Below are positions 37,874-47,065 of a stretch of 64,000 nt of DNA, piece after piece. Source of the DNA: Clostridium_I sp047718555. GTDB lineage: Bacteria > Bacillota > Clostridia > Clostridiales > Clostridiaceae. Each line of letters starts with the position of its first letter. The first letter of the stretch is position 1. The stretch is taken from assembly GCF_047718555.1 (NCBI RefSeq), contig NZ_JBDNRK010000011.1, forward strand, positions 1 through 64,000. The letters run 5' to 3'. Under the pieces are notes generated by a model. It saw nothing but the letters and a program-made list of their open reading frames with translations, did no database searches and had not been told where the DNA came from. A program made the translations under genes and the position numbers.

Positions 37874-38275
37874 CTATTTCTTTTCTTTCCTCACAATTTT
37901 ATCCTTTAGTGTTTTTAAAAACTCACTTTTGTCCCCAATGTTCAATTTATCTTTAAAATCCTTATAAAATTCATTAAAATTTTTATATTGAGTCACTGTT
38001 TTGGACTCTTGAATTTTTTTTATTTCTTCACTATATAATTCCATTAGAATTTCCAGCTTGTTTCCACTGCTTGAAAAAACATATCCCTTTTCTCCAATTT
38101 GTATTACCAAAAGGCTGTTTTCCTTTGTAAGGGGAAGTCTCTCTAATACCTTCATGTAGTTTCCATTTTGCATATTTTGCAGCTTATTCCCACCATATTT
38201 TATGCTTACGTATATTAGAGGTAAAATAACTAAAAGTGCTGCTACAAGCTTTAAAATCATTAACAATATTGGCAT
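37874..38275 (-). CDS. fliO: Flagellar biosynthesis protein FliO
   Basis: One N-terminal membrane helix (LKLVAALLVILPLIYVSI) is followed by the cytoplasmic FliO core (LERLPLTKENSLLVIQIGEKGYVFSS) and a charged tail. FliO assists assembly of FliP. The protein is flanked on both sides by pieces of the MITE-like repeat. It follows fliL as in many clostridia that lack fliM/fliY at this point. Confidence 0.85.
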   Translation of the reverse strand: MPILLMILKLVAALLVILPLIYVSIKYGGNKLQNMQNGNYMKVLERLPLTKENSLLVIQIGEKGYVFSSSGNKLEILMELYSEEIKKIQESKTVTQYKNFNEFYKDFKDKLNIGDKSEFLKTLKDKIVRKEKK

Positions 38276-38298
38276 CTACTTACCACCCTTGTTTATTT

Positions 38299-38340
38299 GC
38301 ATATTCAAATAGACAATTCAATTATTTATTTGAATATGCC
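38299..38340. repeat. Palindromic arm of the MITE-like repeat next to fliL
   Basis: GCATATTCAAATA (38299-38311) pairs perfectly with TATTTGAATATGC (38327-38339). The right part, TATTTATTTGAATATGCC, is identical to the right end of the full element. It stops exactly at the fliL stop codon (38341). Confidence 0.65.
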
Positions 38341-38844
38341 CTATTGAACTACTAATTCGTCAAAATACACATGGCTTATTTTTCCATTTTTAAGTATTGG
38401 ATTTACTGCATTAAGTATCTGCTGTTTTGTATCCTCTATACCCTTTCCAGTAAAATCAGAAGCCTTCTTGCTTCTCAATATACTATTAACTGCATCACTT
38501 AAAATAGGCTTTTTATTTACAGTTTCACTCTCTAACTCACTTTTAAGTTTGCCGCTTTTAGCATCATAGCCAAAACTAACCTTTACCTTTAAATATCTCT
38601 GTGCGTCAGTATCCGATAGATTTACTACAGCTTCATCCAGGGAGTAAGTATTCTCATCTGCTGAGGTAATGGTAACCGCTGAGGCAGTATTATTTGATGC
38701 ATTACTTGCATGCAGCTTTGATGCCCCGCCAAAGAAGAAAATATAACTTCCAAAGGCTCCAATTAAAACAATAAGCAGCACTAATAATATTATAATTATT
38801 TTACCTACTCCATCTGCTTTGTTTCCATTTTTCTTTTCACTCAT
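38341..38844 (-). CDS. fliL: Flagellar basal body-associated protein FliL
   Basis: It is a single-pass membrane protein with a short Lys-rich cytoplasmic start, one helix (IIIILLVLLIVLIGAFGSYIF) and an outer FliL domain (YSLDEAVVNLSD ... RYLKVKVSFGY). FliL stabilises the stator around the motor. GAGGAG lies before the ATG. Confidence 0.93.
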   Translation of the reverse strand: MSEKKNGNKADGVGKIIIILLVLLIVLIGAFGSYIFFFGGASKLHASNASNNTASAVTITSADENTYSLDEAVVNLSDTDAQRYLKVKVSFGYDAKSGKLKSELESETVNKKPILSDAVNSILRSKKASDFTGKGIEDTKQQILNAVNPILKNGKISHVYFDELVVQ

Positions 38845-38966
38845 AGACTCATCTCCTCTTGTAAATAAATTAAAAATGAATTTTTTAATGTTGTAAATTT
38901 ATTTACAAAGTATTGTATTCTCACAATTATTTTATCAATAATAGGTTTAATAAATAAATTTTATAT

Positions 38967-39161
38967 TTATCTATAATTTGAATTATAAATCCTCTTTTTA
39001 AATAATATTATCTTATCTATAACTTCATCTGCAGTTTCCTCTACCAGATATTTATTTCCATTCATCAGGGTTATTACCGTTTCAGGTATCTCTTCAATCT
39101 TTTCAATATTATCTGAATTAATTATAAATTCCTTATGATTCATTCCGGTGAGCTTTATCAT
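38967..39161 (-). CDS. flbD: FlbD family protein
   Basis: The 64-residue protein matches the small flagellar FlbD family: IKLTG at the start, then an NSDNIEKIEEIPETVITLMNG-type core with two short strands. It commonly follows flgE. Its role in motility is not well defined. Confidence 0.9.
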   Translation of the reverse strand: MIKLTGMNHKEFIINSDNIEKIEEIPETVITLMNGNKYLVEETADEVIDKIILFKKRIYNSNYR

Positions 39162-39187
39162 AAATTAACCTGCTTTCTTTAAGTTTG

Positions 39188-39230
39188 TTTGTGGGCCAGA
39201 CCCAAATACCCACCAGATCTGGCCCACAAA
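39188..39230. terminator. 13-bp perfect hairpin between flgE and flbD
   Basis: TTTGTGGGCCAGA (39188-39200) pairs without mismatch with TCTGGCCCACAAA (39218-39230). It lies directly after the flgE stop in the operon. No T-run follows on the minus strand, so it is more likely an mRNA processing or stabilising stem that protects the abundant flgE message than a true terminator. Confidence 0.6.
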
Positions 39231-39255
39231 AATTAGTTATAGCCTATGTTTAAAA

Positions 39256-41538
39256 TTATCTTACCAAGTTTATTATATCCTGTAAAACCTGGTCTCCAGT
39301 TGTAATAGTCTTACCATTGGCCTGGAAAGCTCTGCTTGCCACAATCATATCTGTAAATTGCTGAGCCAGGTCTACATTTGACATTTCAAGCATTCCCTGA
39401 AGAGTATCTCCATAACCATTACTGTTATCATCACCACTGGTATTTATACCACTTTTTACAACAGCATCTCCCGAGTTAACTGACACTGCATATAAATTAT
39501 TTCCCTGCTTATCTAATCCTGCTGGATTTTTAAAGGAAGCCATAGCAATCTGTCCCAGTGTTGCAACTCTCTTATCTTCAAGAGTAGCAGTTATAACGCC
39601 ATCCTTATCTATAGAAAAACTTGTCACTCTAAGATCCTGTCCTGTAGCAGGGTCGTGTACAGTGTCAGGTATTCTTAAACTCTTTAAGTTGTTATCATAA
39701 GAATAAAGTTCTTTAGTTCCATCTACAAAATTTATAACTCCATTATTAGTTATACTCTCTACTGGAGTACCACCTGACAATTGTCCAGAAGTTGTACCAT
39801 TTATAGTTATTGGTGTACCACCAACCGCTATTGGTTGATTTATTCCCTTTAAAGAAAGCTGATTAGTAAGTGCTGCCTGTACTTGATTTGTAGTTACTGC
39901 TCCTGGAGTTACAAAATCTCCATTTACTGTTATAGTATGTTTATTTGTATCAATATCAACAGAGGTAGTTGTACCTGCTGAAATAGTTCCAATATTAATT
40001 GTATATCCGTTTAAAGCAGATCCTATTCCTGGTGTAAAATTTATTCCTCCAGCAGAAACAGCAATTGGTGCTGCAGCATTAGCTCCTCCATTAATTATAT
40101 TTGAAGAAGTGTTTGACAGTAGTGTTGGTGTACCACTTACATTGACATTTGTCCCAAGCGGCAATCCTACTACTGATGATAATGCACCCTGGTAGTCTGC
40201 AGCTGACATATTGTTTATGTTTCCATTTATAGTTATAACAGTTCCAGCTAAGCTAGCAGTAGCTGGTGTTGGTCCATTAATATTTCCAAATTGTATTGTA
40301 TATCCTGACCAAACTCCATTACCACTAGCATCTTTAAAACTAATATTAAGTCCTCTATAAGATACATTACCGTTAGCATCAATACCATTAGATGGACTAA
40401 TATTCATAGGTGAACCACTAACACTTACAGTAGCTCCTGCTGGAAGTGCTGGAACAGCCGTCTGTATGGCAGTTTGTACAGCATTTGCTGTAATGGCATT
40501 TGCATTTGTGAAATCTCCATTTATTGTTATGGTCTGATTTACCGTATCTATATTTGCTGAAATCGGATTAGAACCAGCAGGAATATTTGGTGAAACATTA
40601 CCAAGTCTGATAGTATATCCATTTAACTGTGAGCCCTGATTAAAACTAAAAGTAAAGCCCCCTGCTGAAACATTTTGTGGTGCGGCTGGATCTACACCAT
40701 TTGCATAGGCACTAGACGCAATTCCATTAATTGGTGTAGAATTTCCAACTACAGAAACGATCTGCGCTATACCAGCCTGAGATAATGCATTATTCACAGC
40801 AGTCTGAACTCCTGCTGATGAAACCGCATTAACAGCACTAAAATCTCCATTTAATATTATCTTTTTATTAGTCTTATCCACTGTAGCAGTAGCTGTAGTG
40901 CCTGCTCCTACATCACCTAAAGCTATACTGTATCCATTCAAAGCTTCACCAGGTCCAAATTGAAAATTAAAACCTCCAGCATTTATAACATTAGGAGCTG
41001 TAGCAGTAGCTGCAGTATTGGTTGGATCATTTGATAGTGAATATCCCATAATTCTATATCCATTTGAAGTCAAAAGATTTCCCGCATCGTCAAGAGCAAA
41101 AGAACCATCTCTTGTATATAAAAGCTGACTTCCTGAGGCTGAAAGTGAATTTGCGTCCACATTATGTGATCCCACTGCCTGATTAACATTTATAGTATTA
41201 TCACGAAAAATTGCCGGTCCTTTGCCCACCATAAAATAGCCATCACCATCTACAGCAACATCTAGATTTCTATTTGTAGACTGCATTGTTCCCTGACTAA
41301 CTATAGTATCTATACCAGCCAGTTGAGTTCCAAGACCTACCTGACTTGGATTGGTACCACCCTGTGATGTAGAAGCTGACCCTGCATCTGCCACAGTTTG
41401 ACTTAACATATCCTGAAATCTTGTTCTCGATGCTTTAAAAGCCGTAGTTCCCTCGTTGGCTATATTATTACCGATTACGTCCAAAGCTGTCTGATTTGCC
41501 TGCATACCTGATATTCCTGAATTCAATGATCTTAACAT
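39256..41538 (-). CDS. flgE: Flagellar hook protein FlgE with four internal repeat modules
   Basis: The N-terminus (SGISGMQANQTALDVIGNNIAN) and C-terminus (SNVDLAQQFTDMIVASRAFQANGK) are standard for hook protein. Between them (about residues 187-590) lie four related modules of roughly 85-105 residues, each with a LNGYxI-G... strand and a later NGDF or NGNI motif. Total length is 760, far above the usual 260-450. The modules probably form repeated surface domains on the hook. GGAGGT lies before the ATG. Confidence 0.93.
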   Translation of the reverse strand: MLRSLNSGISGMQANQTALDVIGNNIANEGTTAFKASRTRFQDMLSQTVADAGSASTSQGGTNPSQVGLGTQLAGIDTIVSQGTMQSTNRNLDVAVDGDGYFMVGKGPAIFRDNTINVNQAVGSHNVDANSLSASGSQLLYTRDGSFALDDAGNLLTSNGYRIMGYSLSNDPTNTAATATAPNVINAGGFNFQFGPGEALNGYSIALGDVGAGTTATATVDKTNKKIILNGDFSAVNAVSSAGVQTAVNNALSQAGIAQIVSVVGNSTPINGIASSAYANGVDPAAPQNVSAGGFTFSFNQGSQLNGYTIRLGNVSPNIPAGSNPISANIDTVNQTITINGDFTNANAITANAVQTAIQTAVPALPAGATVSVSGSPMNISPSNGIDANGNVSYRGLNISFKDASGNGVWSGYTIQFGNINGPTPATASLAGTVITINGNINNMSAADYQGALSSVVGLPLGTNVNVSGTPTLLSNTSSNIINGGANAAAPIAVSAGGINFTPGIGSALNGYTINIGTISAGTTTSVDIDTNKHTITVNGDFVTPGAVTTNQVQAALTNQLSLKGINQPIAVGGTPITINGTTSGQLSGGTPVESITNNGVINFVDGTKELYSYDNNLKSLRIPDTVHDPATGQDLRVTSFSIDKDGVITATLEDKRVATLGQIAMASFKNPAGLDKQGNNLYAVSVNSGDAVVKSGINTSGDDNSNGYGDTLQGMLEMSNVDLAQQFTDMIVASRAFQANGKTITTGDQVLQDIINLVR

Positions 41539-41631
41539 ATTATACCTCCATTAATTTAAATTTATTTTATGGTATACTTTTTTGGGTTTCCATCAATCCA
41601 CCCTTTGTAACTTCCTTTATTAAGGTCCAGT

Positions 41632-42021
41632 TTAAAGTAAAACCACACTATCCACATTGGTAAAAACATTATTTTTAGCGGATTCTTTATCAACAGCTGT
41701 TATTACAGTTCTGTTTTTTACACTAGTCACAAGTGCCACATCCTTATACAATATGACAGAGTTTGTACATCCCTTTTTCTCTGCCTTATTTATGCCTTCA
41801 TTTATATTTTTCATATCCTGCTCATTAAAACTTATATTTCTGCTATTAAGTCTTTCTTCAGCATGCTTTGACATAATAAAGCTATCATTTTTACTAATTT
41901 CATCCTTTAATATGTTATTAAAATTTAAATTAGTTTTAATTTTTTCAGATACTTTTTTTTGTGAAAAGCCTTCAATTGGTTCTATAGGATAAACTTGTCC
42001 ATTTATTACTCTATAACTCAT
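41632..42021 (-). CDS. Flagellar operon protein, TIGR02530 family
   Basis: This 129-residue protein contains SKHAEERLNSRNISFNEQDMKNINEGINKAEKKG and a VAL(V)TSVKNRTVITAVD segment, the family signature. It is found next to flgD and flgE in many Firmicutes. The function is unknown; binding to the hook or hook cap is a guess from location. Confidence 0.85.
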   Translation of the reverse strand: MSYRVINGQVYPIEPIEGFSQKKVSEKIKTNLNFNNILKDEISKNDSFIMSKHAEERLNSRNISFNEQDMKNINEGINKAEKKGCTNSVILYKDVALVTSVKNRTVITAVDKESAKNNVFTNVDSVVLL

Positions 42022-42030
42022 ATTTAACCT

Positions 42031-42705
42031 TTATTCATTACTTGAGTCAGTACTATCAGTTGATGTAGTACTTTTATTAGTATCTGTGGAATCTGATGTA
42101 GTACTGGTTCCAGTGTTATTATTTGTACTAGTATTGGATGAAGTACTACTATTTGTACTAGTACTGGATGAGGTACTAGTAGTACTATTACTTGTACCAC
42201 TTCCTGATGTGGTATTACTGCTTGTACTATCACCATCAGATTTAGTCCCTGGATTAACCTGTGTAATATCTCCATAATCAAAATCTTTAGTAATAGCTTT
42301 TCCATTGTCAGTAGTATCTACAGATAATGTTATTGCATCACCATCTTTTGTTACGGATTTAACTATACCCATATAGTTATTTCCTAAGCTGTCCAGCGAA
42401 TTAAATTTAACATTTACACCAATAAGATTAGCTGCTGAATTCAGCGTCATAGTTGAATTCAAATTTGCCATCTGCTCCAGAGATGAAAACTGTGCAAGTT
42501 GTGCAACATACTGGGTTGAATCCTGATTACTGCTATTTGTTGGATCCTGATTGGATAGTTCAGCTGAAAGTATCCTTAAAAATGAATTTTTGTCAATTTC
42601 CTGACCCTTTTTTACGATCTTTGTACCTTTATTTGTAGCCCCAGAACTTGTAACCGCTGACTGGTAACCTGTAAGAATGGGTGTACCATTAGTTGTATTA
42701 GCCAT
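42031..42705 (-). CDS. flgD: Flagellar hook-capping protein FlgD
   Basis: FlgD caps the growing hook. The N-terminal FlgD domain shows KNSFLRILSAELSNQDPTNSSN and YVAQLAQFSSLEQMANLN, followed by a short beta domain. The last 65 residues (about 158-222) are almost only Ser, Thr, Asn, Asp and Gly, a low-complexity tail not typical of FlgD. The matching DNA is a run of short imperfect repeats, prone to length change. Confidence 0.92.
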   Translation of the reverse strand: MANTTNGTPILTGYQSAVTSSGATNKGTKIVKKGQEIDKNSFLRILSAELSNQDPTNSSNQDSTQYVAQLAQFSSLEQMANLNSTMTLNSAANLIGVNVKFNSLDSLGNNYMGIVKSVTKDGDAITLSVDTTDNGKAITKDFDYGDITQVNPGTKSDGDSTSSNTTSGSGTSNSTTSTSSSTSTNSSTSSNTSTNNNTGTSTTSDSTDTNKSTTSTDSTDSSNE

Positions 42706-42717
42706 AATATACCTCCT

Positions 42718-45225
42718 TTATACTAAAACATTAACATTATTATTTTCAGCTATTTCATTTTCTAATTTATCCTGGCTTTCATTTAAATTATTATTTAAAT
42801 TTAAATTACTGCTCTGATTATTAGTGTTTTCATTTTGTCTGCCATCAAACTGACTAAAATTACTGTTGTTACTGAAATAAGTTGTATCATTGTTGTATAT
42901 ATTTATATCCAGACTGTGTATCTTAATATGGTTATTATTTAAGCTATTACTTATTTCATGTAAATTAGAATTCAACAGATTATAAGCATCCTTGTTAGTT
43001 GCAGTTATAGTTGCTTTCATAATACCACTATCTGAGGTTATCTTTATCATTACTTCTCCTAATTCCTTTGGCATTATTTTTACAGTCATATCTTTTACAT
43101 TATTGTCTTCCATATAACTTAAACTTTTAATTATATCTGAAGTAAAATTAGTTTTATTTATTACCGTTGGCTGTATATCTTCATTTTGTCTGCTGCCATT
43201 GGCATTGTTCAATGTAAACTGATTCATAATATTAATTACTTTAGAATATTGGTTGTCAGAATTATCATTATTTATAAGTTGTCTCAAAAAATCATTATCT
43301 TTATTTTGTGACAAATTATCTGCTGACAATGATTTGTTAACTGATGTCTTATTATTTTCATTTAAATTCTCAAGTTCTGATAAAATATTCTTTAATGTGC
43401 TTATTTCTTTAGCATCTAACAGACTACTATTTTTATTTTCCTGTGGATTCTCTAGGATACCATTTTTTGTACTATCTGAAGTTCCATCTGTCTTAATTTG
43501 ATTTATATGATTCTGCTGCAAAATACCAGATGTATTAATCAATTCTAAAGATTTCAAATTAGTAGTAGTTTGTGATATACTTTGATTTTCACCATCAATA
43601 TTTTTAATGTTATTGCCAGCATTGATGATATTATCATTACCTAACAAATCATTTCCTGACAATGATTCATTAACTGATGTCTTATCATTTCCATTTAAAT
43701 TCTCAAGTTCTGATAAAATACTTTTCAATGTGCTTATTTCCTTAGCATTTAGTAAACTATTATTTTTATCTTCCTCGCTGCTATTTTGTATGGCAAGTAC
43801 CTTAGAGGAATTTTTTAGATTTAATTTATCAGATAAAAAATTATTTTTATTAGCAGCTAAACTACCCTCACTGTGAGCTCCAAAAGAAATTACTTTCTTT
43901 AACTCATTCACTATACGTCCTATAAATTTTTCATCACCTAAAGTCTCACCTATTTCAATTTGGTTTATATGGTTCTGCTGGAAAATATCAGATGTATTAA
44001 TCAATTCTAAAGATTTCAAATTAGCAGTAGTTTGTGATATACTTTGATTTTCACCATCAATATTTTTAATGTTATTGCCAGCATTGATGATATTATCATT
44101 ACCTAACAAATCATTTCCTGACAATGATTCATTAACTGATGTCTTATCATTTCCATTTAAATTCTCAAGTTCTGATAAAATACTTTTCAATGTGCTTATT
44201 TCCTTAGCATTTAGCAGACTATTATTTTTATCTTCCTCGCTGCTATTTTGTATTCCAAATACCTTAGAAGAATTTTTTAGATTTAATTTATCAGATAAAA
44301 AATTGTTTTTATTAGCAGCTAAACTAGTTTCACTGTGAGTTCCAAAAGAAATTACTTTCTTTAACTCATTCACCATATGTCCTATGAATTTTTCATCACC
44401 TAAAGTCTCATCTATTTCAATTTGGTTTATATGGTTCTGCTGCAAAATATCAGATGTATTAATCAATTCTAAAGATTTCAAATTAGCAATAGTTTGTGAT
44501 ATACTTTGATTTCCAAAATCAATATTTTTAATGTTATTGCTAGCATTGATGATATTATCATTACCTAACAAATCATTTCCTGACAATGATTCATTAACTG
44601 ATGTATTGTCATTTCCATTTAAATTCTCAAGTTCTGATAAAATACTTTTCAATGTGCTTATCTCTTCATTACTCAATACACTATTGTTTTTATTATCTTG
44701 TATATTCTCTAAATCAACATTTTTTGTACCGTCTGAAATACCCTTAATATCTGATATAATTAAAGAAATTTTAGAATTTATGTCATTCAATGAAAATTTA
44801 TTCTCTCCAGCGGCTATAGTGTCTACTTGTTTTATACTATCAACGAATTCATTTATTACAGATGAATTACTATCTGTAATGCTTTCCTTCTGAATATTAA
44901 CTGCCTTTGACTGCTGACACATCAAAGCAAGTAGTTCTTGAATATTTTGTCCTATTTTTCCAAGCAATTGTTTCTTACTGGAAATGTCTTTTAAATTATT
45001 GTGTTCATCAGATTTTTCTACGGTATTATCATCTTTATCTGATGATGAACTACCCAAATCATTACTATATAAATCAACTTTGTCACCTGACTTACTATCT
45101 GATGCTTCACCTAAAAAATCTTGAAATTTCGAACTATTGCTATTTTTAACCGCCTTATTTCCTTTTGTTACATTAGAGACAGCAATTATATCCTTAATAC
45201 TAGTTGATATATTTATTTCACTCAC
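42718..45225 (-). CDS. fliK: Hook-length control protein FliK with large internal repeats
   Basis: The C-terminal domain (about residues 690-775) has the FliK substrate-switch core (VKIMPKELGEVMIKI). The long N-terminal ruler is 841 residues in the longest frame, against about 400-500 in most species, and contains successive copies of a 154-residue unit. The GTG at 45225 with AAAGGAGG is preferred to a TTG six codons upstream. A longer ruler would predict a longer hook. Confidence 0.88.
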   Translation of the reverse strand: MSEINISTSIKDIIAVSNVTKGNKAVKNSNSSKFQDFLGEASDSKSGDKVDLYSNDLGSSSSDKDDNTVEKSDEHNNLKDISSKKQLLGKIGQNIQELLALMCQQSKAVNIQKESITDSNSSVINEFVDSIKQVDTIAAGENKFSLNDINSKISLIISDIKGISDGTKNVDLENIQDNKNNSVLSNEEISTLKSILSELENLNGNDNTSVNESLSGNDLLGNDNIINASNNIKNIDFGNQSISQTIANLKSLELINTSDILQQNHINQIEIDETLGDEKFIGHMVNELKKVISFGTHSETSLAANKNNFLSDKLNLKNSSKVFGIQNSSEEDKNNSLLNAKEISTLKSILSELENLNGNDKTSVNESLSGNDLLGNDNIINAGNNIKNIDGENQSISQTTANLKSLELINTSDIFQQNHINQIEIGETLGDEKFIGRIVNELKKVISFGAHSEGSLAANKNNFLSDKLNLKNSSKVLAIQNSSEEDKNNSLLNAKEISTLKSILSELENLNGNDKTSVNESLSGNDLLGNDNIINAGNNIKNIDGENQSISQTTTNLKSLELINTSGILQQNHINQIKTDGTSDSTKNGILENPQENKNSSLLDAKEISTLKNILSELENLNENNKTSVNKSLSADNLSQNKDNDFLRQLINNDNSDNQYSKVINIMNQFTLNNANGSRQNEDIQPTVINKTNFTSDIIKSLSYMEDNNVKDMTVKIMPKELGEVMIKITSDSGIMKATITATNKDAYNLLNSNLHEISNSLNNNHIKIHSLDINIYNNDTTYFSNNSNFSQFDGRQNENTNNQSSNLNLNNNLNESQDKLENEIAENNNVNVLV
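43330..44690 (-). repeat. 462-bp tandem repeats inside fliK
   Basis: The same DNA block recurs at a 462-bp step (for example the ATGTTATTGCCAGCATTG-like segment at about 43607, 44069 and 44531). Two full units and further partial units are seen. Each encodes 154 residues that start EISTLKSILSELENLNGN. The high DNA identity suggests recent duplication or ongoing recombination. Confidence 0.9.
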
Positions 45226-45229
45226 CCTT

Positions 45230-45667
45230 TCACCTCCTTTCAAATTTTCTTATAAACCCATACAATGCAAATTCGTCATTAGCTTTTTGTTCAGCTAAAT
45301 TCTGTTCTCTAACAAACCTAGCCTTTTGCTTATCTCTTAAAATTTCCACGGTCTTTCTGTCTATCTGCTTTTGCTTAAGTTCCTCCCTATGCTGATCTAG
45401 TTGAGTTTCTTTATTTGTAAGTTCCCTACTGGCCTGATCAATGCAACCTGAAAGAGAGTTTAAATAAGCCTGTGTCATTTTTTGCTGAACAATGGAACCG
45501 TATTTTCTTTCTTCGCTGAATTTTTTATAATTATCATTTAATTTTTCAAGACTTTTCTCTGCATTAATTTTTTCCTGCTGTGATTTTTTAAAATTAATTT
45601 TGCTCTCTTCTTCTTCATCTTTTCTTATATCTAAAAGCTTTTGAAGCCTGAATTTAAAGTTTTCCAT
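45230..45667 (-). CDS. fliJ: Flagellar export chaperone/stalk protein FliJ
   Basis: An almost wholly coiled-coil protein of about 145 residues, beginning FKFRLQKLLDIRKDEEEE. FliJ links the FliI ATPase to FlhA, like the gamma stalk of F-type ATPase. ATG at 45667 has GAGAGGT upstream. It follows fliI directly. Confidence 0.9.
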   Translation of the reverse strand: MENFKFRLQKLLDIRKDEEEESKINFKKSQQEKINAEKSLEKLNDNYKKFSEERKYGSIVQQKMTQAYLNSLSGCIDQASRELTNKETQLDQHREELKQKQIDRKTVEILRDKQKARFVREQNLAEQKANDEFALYGFIRKFERR

Positions 45668-45690
45668 AATATTTACCTCTCGTAAATAAA

Positions 45691-46998
45691 TCAACTAAAC
45701 ATCTGAACCAGTTTATTTCTACTTTCTTCAAAATTCGACTTTTCATTTATTTCCTGCTTCAAATAATTAACAATATGATCATGATAATGTATTGCTATAT
45801 CTATCTTTTTATTGCTTCCCCTCACATAGGCCCCTAAGTTTATTAAATCCTCAGAATCATGATAGGTTGCAAGTAAATCTCTGGCGGCAGAAGCTGCCTG
45901 TTTGTGATCATCATCGGCTATTTCTGACATAAGTCTGCTTATACTTTTCAAGGTATCAATAGCAGGATAATGGTTTTTTGCAGCTAAATCCCTTGATAAT
46001 ACTATATGACCATCCAAAATACCCCTTACAGCATCTGCTATAGGTTCGTTAAAATCATCTCCATCTACAAGCACTGTATAGAAAGCAGTAATAGAACCCT
46101 TATCTGACATACCAGACCTCTCCATAAGCCTTGGAAGCATAGCAAAAACAGAAGGTGTATATCCTTTAGTAGCTGGAGGCTCTCCAATAGCAAGTCCAAT
46201 TTCTCTCTGAGCCATAGCGAATCTTGTGACAGAATCCATCATGAGTATAACTTTTTTCCCTTGATCCCTAAAATATTCTGCAATGGCTGTAGCTGTAAAA
46301 GCTCCCTTTAATCTTACCAAGGCAGGTCTATCTGAAGTAGCACACACTATAATTGACTTCTTCATTCCTTCCTCACCAAGATCTTTTTCGATGAAGTCAA
46401 GAACTTCTCTTCCTCTTTCACCTATAAGAGCTATTACATTTACATCAGCCTTAGCTTCTCTTGCTATCATACCTAAAGTTGTACTTTTTCCTACTCCACT
46501 ACCTGCAAATATTCCTACTCTTTGACCTTCACCACAAGTTAAAAATCCGTCTATAGCTCTTACACCTGTATACATTACATCTTTTATTCTTCTCCTTTTA
46601 AGTGGATCAGGAGGGTCGCTGTCAAGCTTGTAATAGCTGCCCCTATCTATTTTTACATTGTCCAAAGGCTTACCAAGACCATCTAGCACTCTTCCAAAAA
46701 GTTCGTCTGAACATTTAACATTAAGAGGTTTTCCAGTAGGCACAACTCTGCATCCTGATGCTATTCCTATAAGCTCACCTAAGGGCATTAATATTATATT
46801 TTTCTCTCTAAACCCTACCACTTCACATTCTACAGGAGTATTTTTCTCATTATATATTTTACAAACTTCACCTACAAAGGCTTTGATTCCTTCTACTTCA
46901 ATAGTAAGACCTATTACCTTACTAACTACGCCTTCCACATAGGCTGTACTGCACTCTTCTACTTTTCTCATCAATGCATTAAAGTCCAAAGAAATCAT
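45691..46998 (-). CDS. fliI: Flagellum-specific ATPase FliI
   Basis: This F1-beta-like ATPase powers export. The P-loop GIFAGSGVGKSTTLG, the Walker B VILMMDSVTRFA and the EPPATKGYTPSVF segment are complete. ATG at 46998 with AGGAGAA is preferred over one five codons upstream. It lies between fliH and fliJ. Confidence 0.96.
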   Translation of the reverse strand: MISLDFNALMRKVEECSTAYVEGVVSKVIGLTIEVEGIKAFVGEVCKIYNEKNTPVECEVVGFREKNIILMPLGELIGIASGCRVVPTGKPLNVKCSDELFGRVLDGLGKPLDNVKIDRGSYYKLDSDPPDPLKRRRIKDVMYTGVRAIDGFLTCGEGQRVGIFAGSGVGKSTTLGMIAREAKADVNVIALIGERGREVLDFIEKDLGEEGMKKSIIVCATSDRPALVRLKGAFTATAIAEYFRDQGKKVILMMDSVTRFAMAQREIGLAIGEPPATKGYTPSVFAMLPRLMERSGMSDKGSITAFYTVLVDGDDFNEPIADAVRGILDGHIVLSRDLAAKNHYPAIDTLKSISRLMSEIADDDHKQAASAARDLLATYHDSEDLINLGAYVRGSNKKIDIAIHYHDHIVNYLKQEINEKSNFEESRNKLVQMFS

Positions 46999-47065
46999 AT
47001 GTATTCTCCTCATTATGTGTCTTCAAATAAATAACTAATCAATATATTTATTTTTTTAAGATACA

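Noticed and set aside
43330..44690. Regularly spaced repeats that could suggest a CRISPR array
   Set aside because: The unit is 462 bp and fully coding on the minus strand as FliK; there are no short repeats with unique spacers and no cas genes.
43253..44893. Plus-strand ORFs opposite fliK, repeated at 462-bp spacing
   Set aside because: They are antisense shadows of the repeated FliK units; no ribosome-binding sites and no recognised protein.
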